Assembly: GCA_033763695.1 (NCBI GenBank) | Contig: JANRKB010000043.1 | Span: 496,001 to 560,000, forward strand | Reading direction: 5' to 3' | Length of the DNA stretch: 64,000 nt | Origin: JANRKB01 sp033763695 | Lineage (GTDB): Bacteria > Planctomycetota > Phycisphaerae > Phycisphaerales > UBA1924 | In this document: piece by piece, positions 18,065-26,433 of the stretch | Layout: the number at the start of each line of letters is the position of its first letter | Numbering within the stretch: position 1 is the first letter of the stretch | Notes under the pieces: model-generated | What the model saw: the letters and a program-made list of their open reading frames with translations, nothing else | What the model was told of the DNA's origin: nothing | Database searches by the model: none | Program-made: the position numbers and the translations under genes

Positions 18065-19860
18065 GGCGTCGCTCCGGCGGCGAAGCCGCGATAGCCATAG
18101 CCAACAAAAACCTCGCGCCCGCGCTTGCGATCGCCGCTCAATTTCGGTGCGGGCTCAACGCGCTCAAACGCGGCCTGCCACTGTCCCAGCGTGGCGCCGA
18201 CGAGCAGCGCGGCACGACCGTGCAGTGATGGGTCGTTGATGTTGGTGTTCAGCGGGTCGCTCCGGCGCCACATGTCGTACTGGGTCTTGCGTCCGCCCGT
18301 CTGCGAGCTGGCGGAATAGACCACCGGATGCCCGGGCAGGTAGAACGCGAGCTGGCTGGCCGTGCCATAAAGCTGCGTCATGACGAATGGGTCGTTGCCT
18401 TGGGCCCGGAGTTCCGCGAGACGGGCCTGCGCGTCGGCGGCCATCTCACGCGCGCCGCTGATCCGCGTCATGGGCACCTTCGGCCCGATCAGCGGCAGCC
18501 GCGAAATCGGATACAGCAGCGCGATCACAAGCATGACCGCGACGCCCACGCCGATCGTCCAGTGCCACGCGATCTGGCCCGCACTCTCGGGGCTGCGCCG
18601 GAAGATGCCCGCCTTCGGGCGCTGCGCGGCGGGCAACGCAAGCCACGCGGCACGCCGCCGGCCCAGTTCATCCATCGCGTCACTCGCGCCCCAGCCCGCA
18701 AGCCCGCACAGCGTGACAAACGACGCGACCGCCCAGTTCGCCTCGGCTTCGGCGATGAACGTCACGCCGATGTAGAAGACCATCAGCGGCAGCGCGATCG
18801 CGAGCATGTACATGCGCCCCGGCTGCACGCGCGTCAGCCGCGTCCCGTCTGCGTCGCGACGACGCCACGCGTCGATCACCAGCGCAAGCGCCGGGCCGAG
18901 CATCAGCACCTGAAGCCCGACAAACTCCAGCGTCCACAGCGGCGAATAGTGCCAGCCCTTGGCGTCGCCTTGCACCACCGGCATGTCGCCGCCCTTGACG
19001 CCCAAGTGCCCGAGCAGGTGATGCACCGTCGGCCAGCCATTCTGCGCGTTCCAGATCACGATCGGCAGCAGGCCCAAAAGCGCCACCAGCGTGCCCATCA
19101 CGATGTACGGCGTGCGAAACGCACGCCTCTCCCCGGAGAGCAGGGGTTGGGGATGGGTCTGTGAAGCGAGTGTCGCGACGGTTGTCGTGCGCGCAGCCGC
19201 GTCTGCCTGCGAACCCACGCGGATCGCGCCCTTCGCGCTCCGCGCGGCCCGCGGCGTCAGAAACGCCGCCAACACCAGTCCGGGCACAAACAGCAACATC
19301 GTGTACTTGAAGATCACGCCCAGCCCGATCGCCGCGCCCATCCACACCCACGCCGGGCGATCGTTCATGCACAGCGCGCGATACCCCGCCCACGCCGCCG
19401 CCGCCCAGCACGCCGAATACGGCATGTCGATCGTCATCAGCAGGCTCGTTACGACAAACGCCGGACACAAAATGAAGCACGCCGCGGCATACACCCCGGC
19501 CCGAGCACTCCGCGTCGCGTCGCGCACAAGGCCAGCAACGCACAGCGCGCCGAGGGCGGCAGAGATCGCTGCGGGCGCGCGCACACTGAACTCGCTCAGG
19601 CCCAAGGTGTGCGTCGACAGCCAGATCGCCCACGCAACACCCGGCCCCTTGCTGTAGTACGACCAGTCGAGGCGACGACTCCACTCCCAGTAGTGGGCTT
19701 CGTCTTCAATCAGCGGATACGGGCACAGCCACGCGAGATAGATGAGCTTGAGCGCAAGCACGCCCAGCACCAGCGCGAGGGTCGAACGCCACGGCATGCG
19801 ATGAACCTGCGCCGGTTGGACCTGCACCTGCGGCTCGCTCTGGACCGACGCGTGGTTCAT
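18061..19860 (-). CDS. GT39/ArnT-like membrane glycosyltransferase
   Basis: 599 residues with about a dozen transmembrane helices. The first extracytoplasmic loop carries the catalytic acidic pair in CPYPLIEDEAHYWEWSRRLD followed by YYSKGPG, as in GT39/GT83 enzymes that transfer a sugar from a polyprenyl phosphate donor to lipid or protein. Residues 210-250 contain an insert (ASQTHPQPLLSGERRAF) encoded by a palindromic G-rich repeat at 19127-19157. That insert is absent from the family core and probably sits in a cytoplasmic loop. The stop overlaps the PAP2 start. The gap of 81 bases to the upstream LptF/G gene suggests one transcript. Confidence 0.85.
   Translation of the reverse strand: MNHASVQSEPQVQVQPAQVHRMPWRSTLALVLGVLALKLIYLAWLCPYPLIEDEAHYWEWSRRLDWSYYSKGPGVAWAIWLSTHTLGLSEFSVRAPAAISAALGALCVAGLVRDATRSARAGVYAAACFILCPAFVVTSLLMTIDMPYSACWAAAAWAGYRALCMNDRPAWVWMGAAIGLGVIFKYTMLLFVPGLVLAAFLTPRAARSAKGAIRVGSQADAAARTTTVATLASQTHPQPLLSGERRAFRTPYIVMGTLVALLGLLPIVIWNAQNGWPTVHHLLGHLGVKGGDMPVVQGDAKGWHYSPLWTLEFVGLQVLMLGPALALVIDAWRRRDADGTRLTRVQPGRMYMLAIALPLMVFYIGVTFIAEAEANWAVASFVTLCGLAGWGASDAMDELGRRRAAWLALPAAQRPKAGIFRRSPESAGQIAWHWTIGVGVAVMLVIALLYPISRLPLIGPKVPMTRISGAREMAADAQARLAELRAQGNDPFVMTQLYGTASQLAFYLPGHPVVYSASSQTGGRKTQYDMWRRSDPLNTNINDPSLHGRAALLVGATLGQWQAAFERVEPAPKLSGDRKRGREVFVGYGYRGFAAGATP
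19127..19157 (-). repeat. Palindromic G-rich repeat inside the glycosyltransferase reading frame
   Basis: CTCTCC-CC-GGAGAG at 19127-19140, followed on the plus strand by a G-run tail at 19141-19157. It resembles the intergenic elements at 32358-32389 and 63494-63530 and keeps the reading frame open. Confidence 0.5.
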
Positions 19861-19941
19861 GTCTGGGCAGTACGTTCGTGGGAGAGTTTGCAGTCGGGCT
19901 TCGCGGAGGTTGGGGAACGCGTGTGCGCGAGCGGCGGCGTG

Positions 19942-21642
19942 TCAGTGCTTCCGCACGCTCCAGAATGCGGCAACGGTGTACAGAGCCAGGATGCCCACGC
20001 CGCCCCACAGCAGCACCAAGCCCCACGGGCCATAGCGGTGCGTGGTCTGCTGCCCGCCGGCGATGGTGATGACGCTGACGAGCGCGGGGAAGAAACTCCA
20101 GAGATACACCGTCAGCGGCATCTGCTTGCTGAGGCGCAGTGCCGTGATCGCGCCCGTCAGCACCATCACCGCACATGACACCGCCATCGCAAGCCGCTCG
20201 TGCTGCTTGCTCAAGACTTCGTTGCGCAGGTCGGCGAGCTGCTTGCGCAGTTCATCGATCATCCATGAGTTCGTGCCTGCGGCCGTCACGCGATCCATCA
20301 GTTCCGGCGTCGAGAGATCAAGCCACGCCGTGTCCGATTGCTCGCTGGAGGCGAGTGACTTGAGGTCGAAGCGCTCGCGGACGCTGCCGCCGCCCAGTTC
20401 GCCGTCGCGCCCGCCGCTGGCGCGCACCTGCGAGAGTTGCAGGGCAAAGCGCGTCACGCCCTCGGCGAGTTCGGCGTCAGGGTCGCTCACGAGCATCGCC
20501 GTCCGGGCGGCGAGACGGACCGAGCCGCCGCTGCCCACGCCGCCGCCGCTGCGTGTGACGATCACTTCTTCCTCGCCCTGCGCAGGCAGGATCGGCCACG
20601 CCATCAGCTTTCCGACGTTGGTGGCGGCACCCAGCGAGCCGGCACGCACCTCGACCCGCCGCGCGTCCAAATCGATGAACTCCAGCGACTTGCCCGCACC
20701 AAGTTTGGCGCTCAGTCGCGTCACCATCGCCGCTCGGCTTTGCTCCATCGCGATCTGGCGACGCAGCGCGTCGATCCAGTTGATCCGTTCAGGATGCGGC
20801 CCCAGTTCACGCAGTTCGCCGCCGCTGAGATACTTCGGGTCGTCCTTGAACGCGTTGGGCACTGTCCAAGGCTCAAGCGTGTACGCCTCTTGCTGGGTCG
20901 CAAGGAACTTGCCGACCTCGTTGGCGACCACGTTTTCCAACCGCATGTACACCCGCGCGACCGGGGCGTTGTCGCTGCCGCTCTGCGCGTTGCCCGTGGC
21001 CGCCGCGCCGGGCACCACCCACACGGTCGCCTTCTGTGCCGTGCCTTCCTTGATGACGCGTCCCGCGGCGTCGAGCTCGATCATTGCGGGCTTGAAGAGC
21101 ACGAGCTCATCCGACGCGCCGCTCGCCGGGTCGGGTCGACGCTGGATGGCCTTGTCGGCATAGATCTGCCGCGGCCCGACGTCGATCGAGTCGCCCGCCT
21201 CAATCGAACGCATCAGCAGTCGCGCGATGTTCTGCGTGACCAGTTCCGCCGCCGAGCGCAGGAACCAAGGGATCACCCGGTCGTTGAGCGCGCCCAGCGC
21301 CAGCGCAAGGACCAGGCCGGTGATGATCGCGGGCGTCAGGACGTTGCGATGGCTCACGCCGCTGGCCGCCGCCGCCGTCACCTCGTTGTCCGTCGCCAGG
21401 CGGTGGTACGTGAGCGTCGCGGCAAAGCAGCCAGCAAAGGGCAGTGCATAGGCGAGCATCGGGGGAATCAGGAACCCGATGAACTTCACCACGTCCGTGG
21501 GCTGCAACTTGCCGTCGGCCAAGGGCTTGATCGACCCGGCAAAGGCGAGCACGAGCACCAGAATGCCGACGGAAAGCAGGAGTAGGCGCCAGAGTTCCCC
21601 CAGCACCGAACGCCACATTGTGACTGGCAGTCCCTTCGCCAT
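19942..21642 (-). CDS. LptF/LptG family permease, long form
   Basis: 566 residues from the ATG at 21642. The upstream in-frame ATG at 21657 is disfavoured because it overlaps a TATGAT hexamer that looks like the -10 box. The N-terminal helices (LLLLSVGILVLVLAFAGSIK; LIPPMLAYALPFAGCFAATL) and the family signature ATDNEVTAAAASGVSHRNVL are clear. The periplasmic part is about 200 residues longer than in classical LptF/G, running to about residue 480. It includes YLSGGELRELGPHPERINWI and a Gly/Ser-rich stretch (SGGGVGSGGSV). C-terminal helices close the protein (AVSCAVMVLTGAITALRLS; VYLWSFFPALVSVITIAG). It heads the five-gene unit, and with the short form at 16213 it could make the LptFG pair. 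Confidence 0.82.
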   Translation of the reverse strand: MAKGLPVTMWRSVLGELWRLLLLSVGILVLVLAFAGSIKPLADGKLQPTDVVKFIGFLIPPMLAYALPFAGCFAATLTYHRLATDNEVTAAAASGVSHRNVLTPAIITGLVLALALGALNDRVIPWFLRSAAELVTQNIARLLMRSIEAGDSIDVGPRQIYADKAIQRRPDPASGASDELVLFKPAMIELDAAGRVIKEGTAQKATVWVVPGAAATGNAQSGSDNAPVARVYMRLENVVANEVGKFLATQQEAYTLEPWTVPNAFKDDPKYLSGGELRELGPHPERINWIDALRRQIAMEQSRAAMVTRLSAKLGAGKSLEFIDLDARRVEVRAGSLGAATNVGKLMAWPILPAQGEEEVIVTRSGGGVGSGGSVRLAARTAMLVSDPDAELAEGVTRFALQLSQVRASGGRDGELGGGSVRERFDLKSLASSEQSDTAWLDLSTPELMDRVTAAGTNSWMIDELRKQLADLRNEVLSKQHERLAMAVSCAVMVLTGAITALRLSKQMPLTVYLWSFFPALVSVITIAGGQQTTHRYGPWGLVLLWGGVGILALYTVAAFWSVRKH

Positions 21643-21652
21643 GCGCGGCAGG

Positions 21653-21658
21653 ATCATA
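21653..21658 (-). promoter_or_regulatory. -10-like hexamer at head of the lpt-glycosyltransferase-feoB unit
   Basis: TATGAT on the minus strand, ten bases before the ATG at 21642, predicting a leader of about four bases. No -35 match was seen. Confidence 0.4.
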
Positions 21659-21759
21659 CGACCGCCGCCCGGACCGGCCCGGGAGGGGGCTGCAAAGGGT
21701 CTCAAGGCCCTCCCGAGGCACGATTCTGCGACCCAGTCTCAAGATCTCCCGCCGCGGCA

Positions 21760-21765
21760 TAGACT
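21760..21765 (+). promoter_or_regulatory. -10-like hexamer for leaderless feoA
   Basis: TAGACT, six bases (CCGCCG), then the ATG at 21772. There is no Shine-Dalgarno sequence. Confidence 0.45.
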
Positions 21766-21771
21766 CCGCCG

Positions 21772-22104
21772 ATGGCCGAGTCGTGTTCCAATACAGACTG
21801 CTGCCGGGCAGAATCCGGCGGGCCGGTGGCGCTGGTCGCCTCCGTGGGGCCCGGTGCCGCCGAGGGGGTGGCTCTCACCGCGCTGGCCGCCGGTCAGGTG
21901 GGCACGGTCCTGCGCACCAGCCTCGATCCCGGCGATGCCGCGCTGCTGCGGGCCATGGGGCTCCGCCCGGCGTCGCGCGTGCGTCTGTGTCGGGCAGGCG
22001 AGCCGTGCGTCATCGAAGTGCTCGTCGGCTCCGCGGCATGCGCCTGTGCCTCGCGGATCGGCATGGCCCGAGCCTTGGCCGCCCAGGTCGTCGTGCGAGT
22101 GTGA
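21772..22104 (+). CDS. feoA: FeoA domain protein
   Basis: 110 residues. Residues 33-110 fit the small SH3-like FeoA fold: LTALAAGQVGTVLRTSLDPG, LLRAMGLRPASRVRLCRAGE, PCVIEVLVGSAACACASRIG, ending in a V-rich strand. FeoA binds the FeoB G domain and is needed for Fe2+ uptake. The first 30 residues hold four Cys (SCSNTDCCRAE within them) and further Cys occur in the core, so an iron or Fe-S ligand role is conceivable. It is transcribed away from the operon whose last gene is feoB and converges with the histidine kinase gene 25 bases beyond its stop. Confidence 0.82.
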   Translation: MAESCSNTDCCRAESGGPVALVASVGPGAAEGVALTALAAGQVGTVLRTSLDPGDAALLRAMGLRPASRVRLCRAGEPCVIEVLVGSAACACASRIGMARALAAQVVVRV

Positions 22105-22129
22105 ACGCCGAATCGCGCCGCCGAGCCTG

Positions 22130-23896
22130 CTACCGCCCGCGCGTCATGGAGAACGCCGCCGCCAGCGCGCCGGGGCGTTCCTGATTTCGTGCACGCTCCG
22201 AGTCAAACGTCAGCGGCAGGATCAGGCTGAACATCGAGCCGCGGCCAATCTCGCTCACAACTTGGATCTCCCCTTGCAGCACGCTCGCGAGTTCCTTGCT
22301 GATCGCAAGTCCCAGGCCCGTGCCCGCGTGTTCGCGCGTGTGCCCGCCGCTGATCTGGTGGAACTTCTCGAAGATCTTGGTCTGCTCGTCGGGCGGAATG
22401 CCCGGGCCGCTGTCGATCACGCTGATGCGGATGCGCTCGTCGGGCGTGCCCGGGCCGCTCATCGACAGTTTCTCGGCACGCAGCGTCACCAGCGGCACAC
22501 GCACGATGCGCGACGCCGTGTCCGTCGCAGAGATCGATGCCGCACTATCCGCGCCCGGCGTCGCCGCGGCAGCCGGCGTGAACTTTACGGCATTGGACAG
22601 GAAGTTGAACACGATCTGCTGCAGTTTCTTCTGATCCGTCTCGATCAGTGGCAGGTCGTCGGGCATCTCCATCTTGATCTGGATGCCCTTCTTATCCGCC
22701 AGCGGGAAGATCAGACCCGCCAGAGCCTCACACGACGGCTTGACCGCCACCTTCTCGATCCGCAGATCAACCTTGCCCGCTTCGATCTTGGCCATCTCCA
22801 GCAGGCTGTTGATCATGTCCAGCAGGTTGCGAGCCGCATTGAGGATGTTCTCCAGATACCGGATGCGCTTCTGCAGGCGCGTCGAGTCGTCCCCCGCCGC
22901 CGCCTCCGCCTGCGCGATCTCCAGCAAGAGGTCACAGAACCCGATGATCGAGTTCAGCGGCGTGCGCAGTTCGTGGCTCACGCTCGCGACGAACTCGCCC
23001 TTCATGAGGGCGGCCTCGAACAGCGCGCTGTTGCTCGCCTGCAGTTCGTTCATGCGCAGATCAAGTGCCGCATTGATCGATCGGAGCTGCGTCTGCACCA
23101 GCTCCAGATCCGTCAGCATCATGTTGAACGTCTGCGCAAGCTCCTCAAACTCATCGCCGGTGGTGATGTCCGAGCGGATCGTCAGGTCGCCCTGCCTCAC
23201 CTTCTCGGCGGTGTCGCGCAGCAGACGCACCGGGCTGAGGATGATGCGATGCGTGATCTGATAGAACACCAAGATTGCCAGCGCGAGCACAAACACCGCC
23301 GCCACCGCAAGGTACGCCGAGTTGATCAGCAGCAGGCTCGTCGCCTGCACGCTGCGGCGTTCCAGCAGCACGATCGCGCTCAGCCGCTTGCCGTCACCCT
23401 CGCCGACGCGCTCAGCCTTGGCATAGCGGTACTCGCGGCTGCTGCCGCGCCAGCGAGCCTCCGCCATCTCGCTGCTCGTTTCGTTGTCAGTGAACTCGCT
23501 CAGCGCTCGCGCAAGAAAGCGATCGTCGTTCGTCTCGCGGCGAACCTGCTCAATCGGGATGCGACGCGCAAGCACACCCGCGAACTCCGCCGGAGCCTTG
23601 GGGTCCGGCCCCGGCCGCTTGGTCTCGGGCAGCAGGTTGGGGCCAGGGCGGACCTTGGCGGGCGTGGGCAGCGCGAGCGGACCCGGGTCGCCGCGGGCCT
23701 CGCTCACGGCGTCCTTCACCTGCCGCTCGGCCGCGATCCATGAACTGAGCATCTGCCGCGACAGGTCGTGCTGGGCCTGATCGACCAGCGCGTTCATCCG
23801 GAACCACGGCGCAGTGAGGGCCGCGACGACGATCAAGACGACCGCGCCGCCGAAGAGCAGCAAGCACTTGTTGGCGAGCGAGATGCCGCGGAACAT
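22130..23896 (-). CDS. Membrane sensor histidine kinase with HAMP domain
   Basis: 588 residues. Helix 1 is at about 9-30, followed by an extracytoplasmic sensor region of 160 residues that is Pro-rich in the middle, and helix 2 at about 190-213. HAMP follows at 215-265 (SPVRLLRDTAEKVRQGDLTI), then a short coiled segment. The HisKA phosphoacceptor is His308 in SVSHELRTPLN. The ATPase domain has the N box FNFLSNAVKFTP, the D box DSGPGIPP and the G box GTGLGLAIS. No response regulator lies next to it, so its partner is elsewhere. The stimulus is unknown. It is divergent from miaB and has a leaderless-type start. Confidence 0.92.
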   Translation of the reverse strand: MFRGISLANKCLLLFGGAVVLIVVAALTAPWFRMNALVDQAQHDLSRQMLSSWIAAERQVKDAVSEARGDPGPLALPTPAKVRPGPNLLPETKRPGPDPKAPAEFAGVLARRIPIEQVRRETNDDRFLARALSEFTDNETSSEMAEARWRGSSREYRYAKAERVGEGDGKRLSAIVLLERRSVQATSLLLINSAYLAVAAVFVLALAILVFYQITHRIILSPVRLLRDTAEKVRQGDLTIRSDITTGDEFEELAQTFNMMLTDLELVQTQLRSINAALDLRMNELQASNSALFEAALMKGEFVASVSHELRTPLNSIIGFCDLLLEIAQAEAAAGDDSTRLQKRIRYLENILNAARNLLDMINSLLEMAKIEAGKVDLRIEKVAVKPSCEALAGLIFPLADKKGIQIKMEMPDDLPLIETDQKKLQQIVFNFLSNAVKFTPAAAATPGADSAASISATDTASRIVRVPLVTLRAEKLSMSGPGTPDERIRISVIDSGPGIPPDEQTKIFEKFHQISGGHTREHAGTGLGLAISKELASVLQGEIQVVSEIGRGSMFSLILPLTFDSERARNQERPGALAAAFSMTRGR

Positions 23897-23902
23897 GGGG
23901 GG

Positions 23903-23908
23903 AGTCTA
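23903..23908 (-). promoter_or_regulatory. -10-like hexamer for leaderless histidine kinase
   Basis: TAGACT on the minus strand, six C residues, then the ATG at 23896. Confidence 0.45.
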
Positions 23909-23986
23909 TCGGTGTGGGGTGGGGTACGGGCGGCTCGCCCGCGGCGTGCGGAACTCGCTTGGGCCCATCAACTTAGGCCGCGCGTC

Positions 23987-23992
23987 TACTAT
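23987..23992 (+). promoter_or_regulatory. -10-like hexamer upstream of miaB
   Basis: TACTAT, eight bases before the ATG at 24001, so the predicted leader is at most about two bases. Confidence 0.4.
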
Positions 23993-24000
23993 TCCGGCCC

Positions 24001-25731
24001 ATGTCGCAGCGCACCGTCTATCTCGAAACCTTCGGCTGCCAGATGAACGAACTGGACAGCGAGCTCGTCGCGGGGCAGTTGCGTGCCCTGGGCTATCGCT
24101 TCACGCCGACGCCCGCCGCCGCCGACGTGGTGCTCTTCAACACCTGTTCGGTCCGCGAGCGTGCCGAGCAGAAGGTGTGGAGCCGCCTGGGCGAACTGCA
24201 ACTCCGCAAGAAGGAAGACCCCGGGCTGGTCGTCGGTGTCTTGGGTTGCATGGCCGAGCGCGACGGCGTCGATCTCGTCCGGCGCATGCCCGTCGTCGAC
24301 GTGCTCGTCGGCCCCGGCGAACTCGACAAACTCCCCGGCCTGCTCGACAACGCCGTCCGCACGCGCGAATCACTCATCAGCGACGAAGAAGCCGTCGCCA
24401 GCGGCAAGGCCGCCGCCAAGAGCGCACGACAGGTCGCGCTGCAGGGCAACACCTCACGCCGCAGCGCGACACTCGCGGCGGCACAGGACTCGCTCGAACT
24501 GCTCGACCTCTCGCGCAGCGTCTCGCCCATCGACGAGGACGAACACGCCAGCAAGCGTTCTGCCTACGTCCGCATCACGCGCGGCTGCAACAAGTTCTGC
24601 ACCTACTGCGTCGTGCCCTTCACGCGCGGCGCCGAGATCCACCGCCCGCCGGACCACATCGTCGATGAGTGCAAGCGCCTCGCCGACGCAGGCGTCATCG
24701 AGATCACGCTCCTCGGCCAGACCGTCAACCACTATCGCTTTGAACACGGCGCGGCGGTATCCGTCGACGGCATCGTGCAGCCCCAGAAGGGCCGCGCATT
24801 CGCGGGCGGCCATCGCCGCGACCCACTCGCAGGTCAGAACGTCACGACCTTCGCTGATCTCTTGCGCCGCATCCATGACGAAGTGCCGAGCATCAAGCGG
24901 CTGCGCTTCGTGACCAGCTATCCGCGCGACTTCGGCGATGATGTGCTGGAGGTGATCCGCGATCATCCGCGCATCTGCCGTTATCTGCATGTGCCGGCAC
25001 AATCCGGCAGCGATCGCATGCTGCAGATGATGAATCGCGGCTACACCGTCGGCGAGTACCTCGAGTTCCTCGATCGATGTCGGCACTATCTCGATCAGCC
25101 CGAGATCGGCCGCCCGCTCATGCTCTCGGGCGACTTCATCGTCGGCTTCCCGACGGAGACGGACGAAGACTTCGAAGCCACGATCAGCCTGCTGCACAGG
25201 GCGCGATACAAGAATTCGTTCATCTTCAAGTACTCGCCGCGCCCCGGCACCATCGCCTTCGACAAACTCGCGGACGACGTGCCCGAAGCGACGAAGCGGC
25301 TCCGGAACAACCTGCTCCTCGCCGAGCAGAACAAGATCAGCGACGAGATCAGCACGGCACAGATCGGCCGCGAGTTTGAAGTCCTGATCGAGGGCCTCTC
25401 GCGCAAAGAAGAGAAGCGACGCAAGCGCCAGCCGGCCGCGGCTCCGGGGCTTGTGTCCCTGACCGTCGGCGGACGCGACGCGACCGAACCCGCCGCCGAA
25501 TCTACCGGCGACGCCTGCGGCAGCGATGACCACGACTGCGGCTGTTCGACCAAAGTACACGTGCAGAGCGACAGCGATGCACCAGTGCAGCTCTCGGCAC
25601 GCACCGACGCAGACCTGATCGTGTTCATGGATGCCCCCGCGGGACGCGATCCGCAGTCGTTCGTCGGAACACTGCAGCGCGTTCGCATCAACGCCGCGAA
25701 CAACCTGTCGCTGCACGGCGTGATGATCTAG
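24001..25731 (+). CDS. miaB: tRNA-2-methylthio-N6-dimethylallyladenosine synthase MiaB
   Basis: 576 residues, longer than the usual 440-475. It is a radical-SAM methylthiotransferase that adds a methylthio group to A37 of tRNAs. The N-terminal domain has its three cluster Cys in TFGCQMNE, NTCSVRE and LGCMAER. The radical-SAM cluster is Cys196, Cys200 and Cys203 (RGCNKFCTYCVVPFTRG). A C-terminal TRAM domain follows. Extra length comes from three inserts: about 115-180 (Ala/Ser-rich linker before the radical-SAM domain), about 250-280, and about 465-530 within the TRAM region. The last contains a Cys/His-rich stretch, ACGSDDHDCGCS, that could bind metal. No miaA next to it; convergent with the toxin-antitoxin pair. 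Confidence 0.93.
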   Translation: MSQRTVYLETFGCQMNELDSELVAGQLRALGYRFTPTPAAADVVLFNTCSVRERAEQKVWSRLGELQLRKKEDPGLVVGVLGCMAERDGVDLVRRMPVVDVLVGPGELDKLPGLLDNAVRTRESLISDEEAVASGKAAAKSARQVALQGNTSRRSATLAAAQDSLELLDLSRSVSPIDEDEHASKRSAYVRITRGCNKFCTYCVVPFTRGAEIHRPPDHIVDECKRLADAGVIEITLLGQTVNHYRFEHGAAVSVDGIVQPQKGRAFAGGHRRDPLAGQNVTTFADLLRRIHDEVPSIKRLRFVTSYPRDFGDDVLEVIRDHPRICRYLHVPAQSGSDRMLQMMNRGYTVGEYLEFLDRCRHYLDQPEIGRPLMLSGDFIVGFPTETDEDFEATISLLHRARYKNSFIFKYSPRPGTIAFDKLADDVPEATKRLRNNLLLAEQNKISDEISTAQIGREFEVLIEGLSRKEEKRRKRQPAAAPGLVSLTVGGRDATEPAAESTGDACGSDDHDCGCSTKVHVQSDSDAPVQLSARTDADLIVFMDAPAGRDPQSFVGTLQRVRINAANNLSLHGVMI

Positions 25732-25741
25732 GCACCGAGGC

Positions 25742-26089
25742 TTACGCGTTCTCGCCCAGGAGCGCTCGCAACTGAGCGGCGAGCGCAGGAATGTGCGTCG
25801 TTGCGACCCGCCAGATCAGCGGCGGATCGACCTCGCCATACTCATGCGCGAGAATGTGACGCTGCGCGATGATGGGACGCCAGGGAATGTGCGTGTTCGC
25901 ATTCTTGAACGTCTCGCTCACGCCGCGTGCCGCCTCGCCGACGATCTCGAGCTGGCGTTCGACCGCTGAGCGAAAGTAGTCGTCGGATTGGAACTCCACG
26001 AGCGACCGATCAGCGACGAAGCGAGCGATGCGATCGCACGCGTCAAGCATGTCAAGAGGACGTGCTGCGTCGTCCTGCTTAGGCCGCAT
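25742..26089 (-). CDS. hepT: HepT-like HEPN ribonuclease toxin
   Basis: 115 residues from the ATG at 26089, which overlaps the end of the nucleotidyltransferase gene by 11 bases; the longer open frame begins inside that gene. All-helical HEPN domain (DUF86 type) with the catalytic R-x4-H-x-Y motif at Arg77, His82 and Tyr84 (RHILAHEYG). In the MNT/HEPN system the toxin cleaves RNA and is silenced when the partner adenylylates the motif tyrosine. Here the motif is intact and the pair is complete, so it is likely functional. Its stop lies 10 bases from that of miaB. Confidence 0.88.
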   Translation of the reverse strand: MRPKQDDAARPLDMLDACDRIARFVADRSLVEFQSDDYFRSAVERQLEIVGEAARGVSETFKNANTHIPWRPIIAQRHILAHEYGEVDPPLIWRVATTHIPALAAQLRALLGENA

Positions 26090-26375
26090 ACAGCACCACG
26101 CGATCAGCGAGAATGGACGCGGCACGATGGCGATTCTTGAGAATGCCCTCGGAGAGCAGATCGACACGACGACCGAAGATCGCCTCGAGTTCGTCGGTCA
26201 TCTGCGGCCAGTCCCACGTCGATGTGACGCTCTCGGCACGGAACTTGACGAGGATGTCAACGTCACTGGTGGGTGTCGCCGCGTTGCGCGCGGAGGAGCC
26301 GAAGAGCCACAGTTCCGCAACACCCCAGCGGCGGCAAAAGTCCGCGATTGGCTTTGAGAGCGACGGCGCGACCAT
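26079..26375 (-). CDS. mntA: MntA-like minimal nucleotidyltransferase antitoxin
   Basis: 98 residues. It carries the polymerase-beta-type motif GSSAR (26-30) with SDVD (37-40), giving the two metal-binding Asp residues (38 and 40). This protein type adds AMP to the tyrosine of the HEPN motif of its partner and so neutralises it. It lies first in the two-gene unit, the usual order for this system. There is no ribosome-binding site; TACAAT sits six bases before the ATG, so the pair is probably made from a leaderless transcript. Confidence 0.88.
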   Translation of the reverse strand: MVAPSLSKPIADFCRRWGVAELWLFGSSARNAATPTSDVDILVKFRAESVTSTWDWPQMTDELEAIFGRRVDLLSEGILKNRHRAASILADRVVLYAA

Positions 26376-26381
26376 GGCAGC

Positions 26382-26387
26382 ATTGTA
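26382..26387 (-). promoter_or_regulatory. -10-like hexamer for leaderless mntA-hepT
   Basis: TACAAT on the minus strand, six bases (GCTGCC), then the ATG at 26375. Confidence 0.5.
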
Positions 26388-26433
26388 TCGAGCGGGGGCC
26401 GGGGCAAGAAGCCCAAGTTCTCGCGTACCCGGC

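Noticed and set aside
21642..21657. ATG at 21657 as start of the long LptF/G-like gene
   Set aside because: It lies inside the TATGAT hexamer that best explains transcription, so it would not be on the mRNA; 21642 is used.
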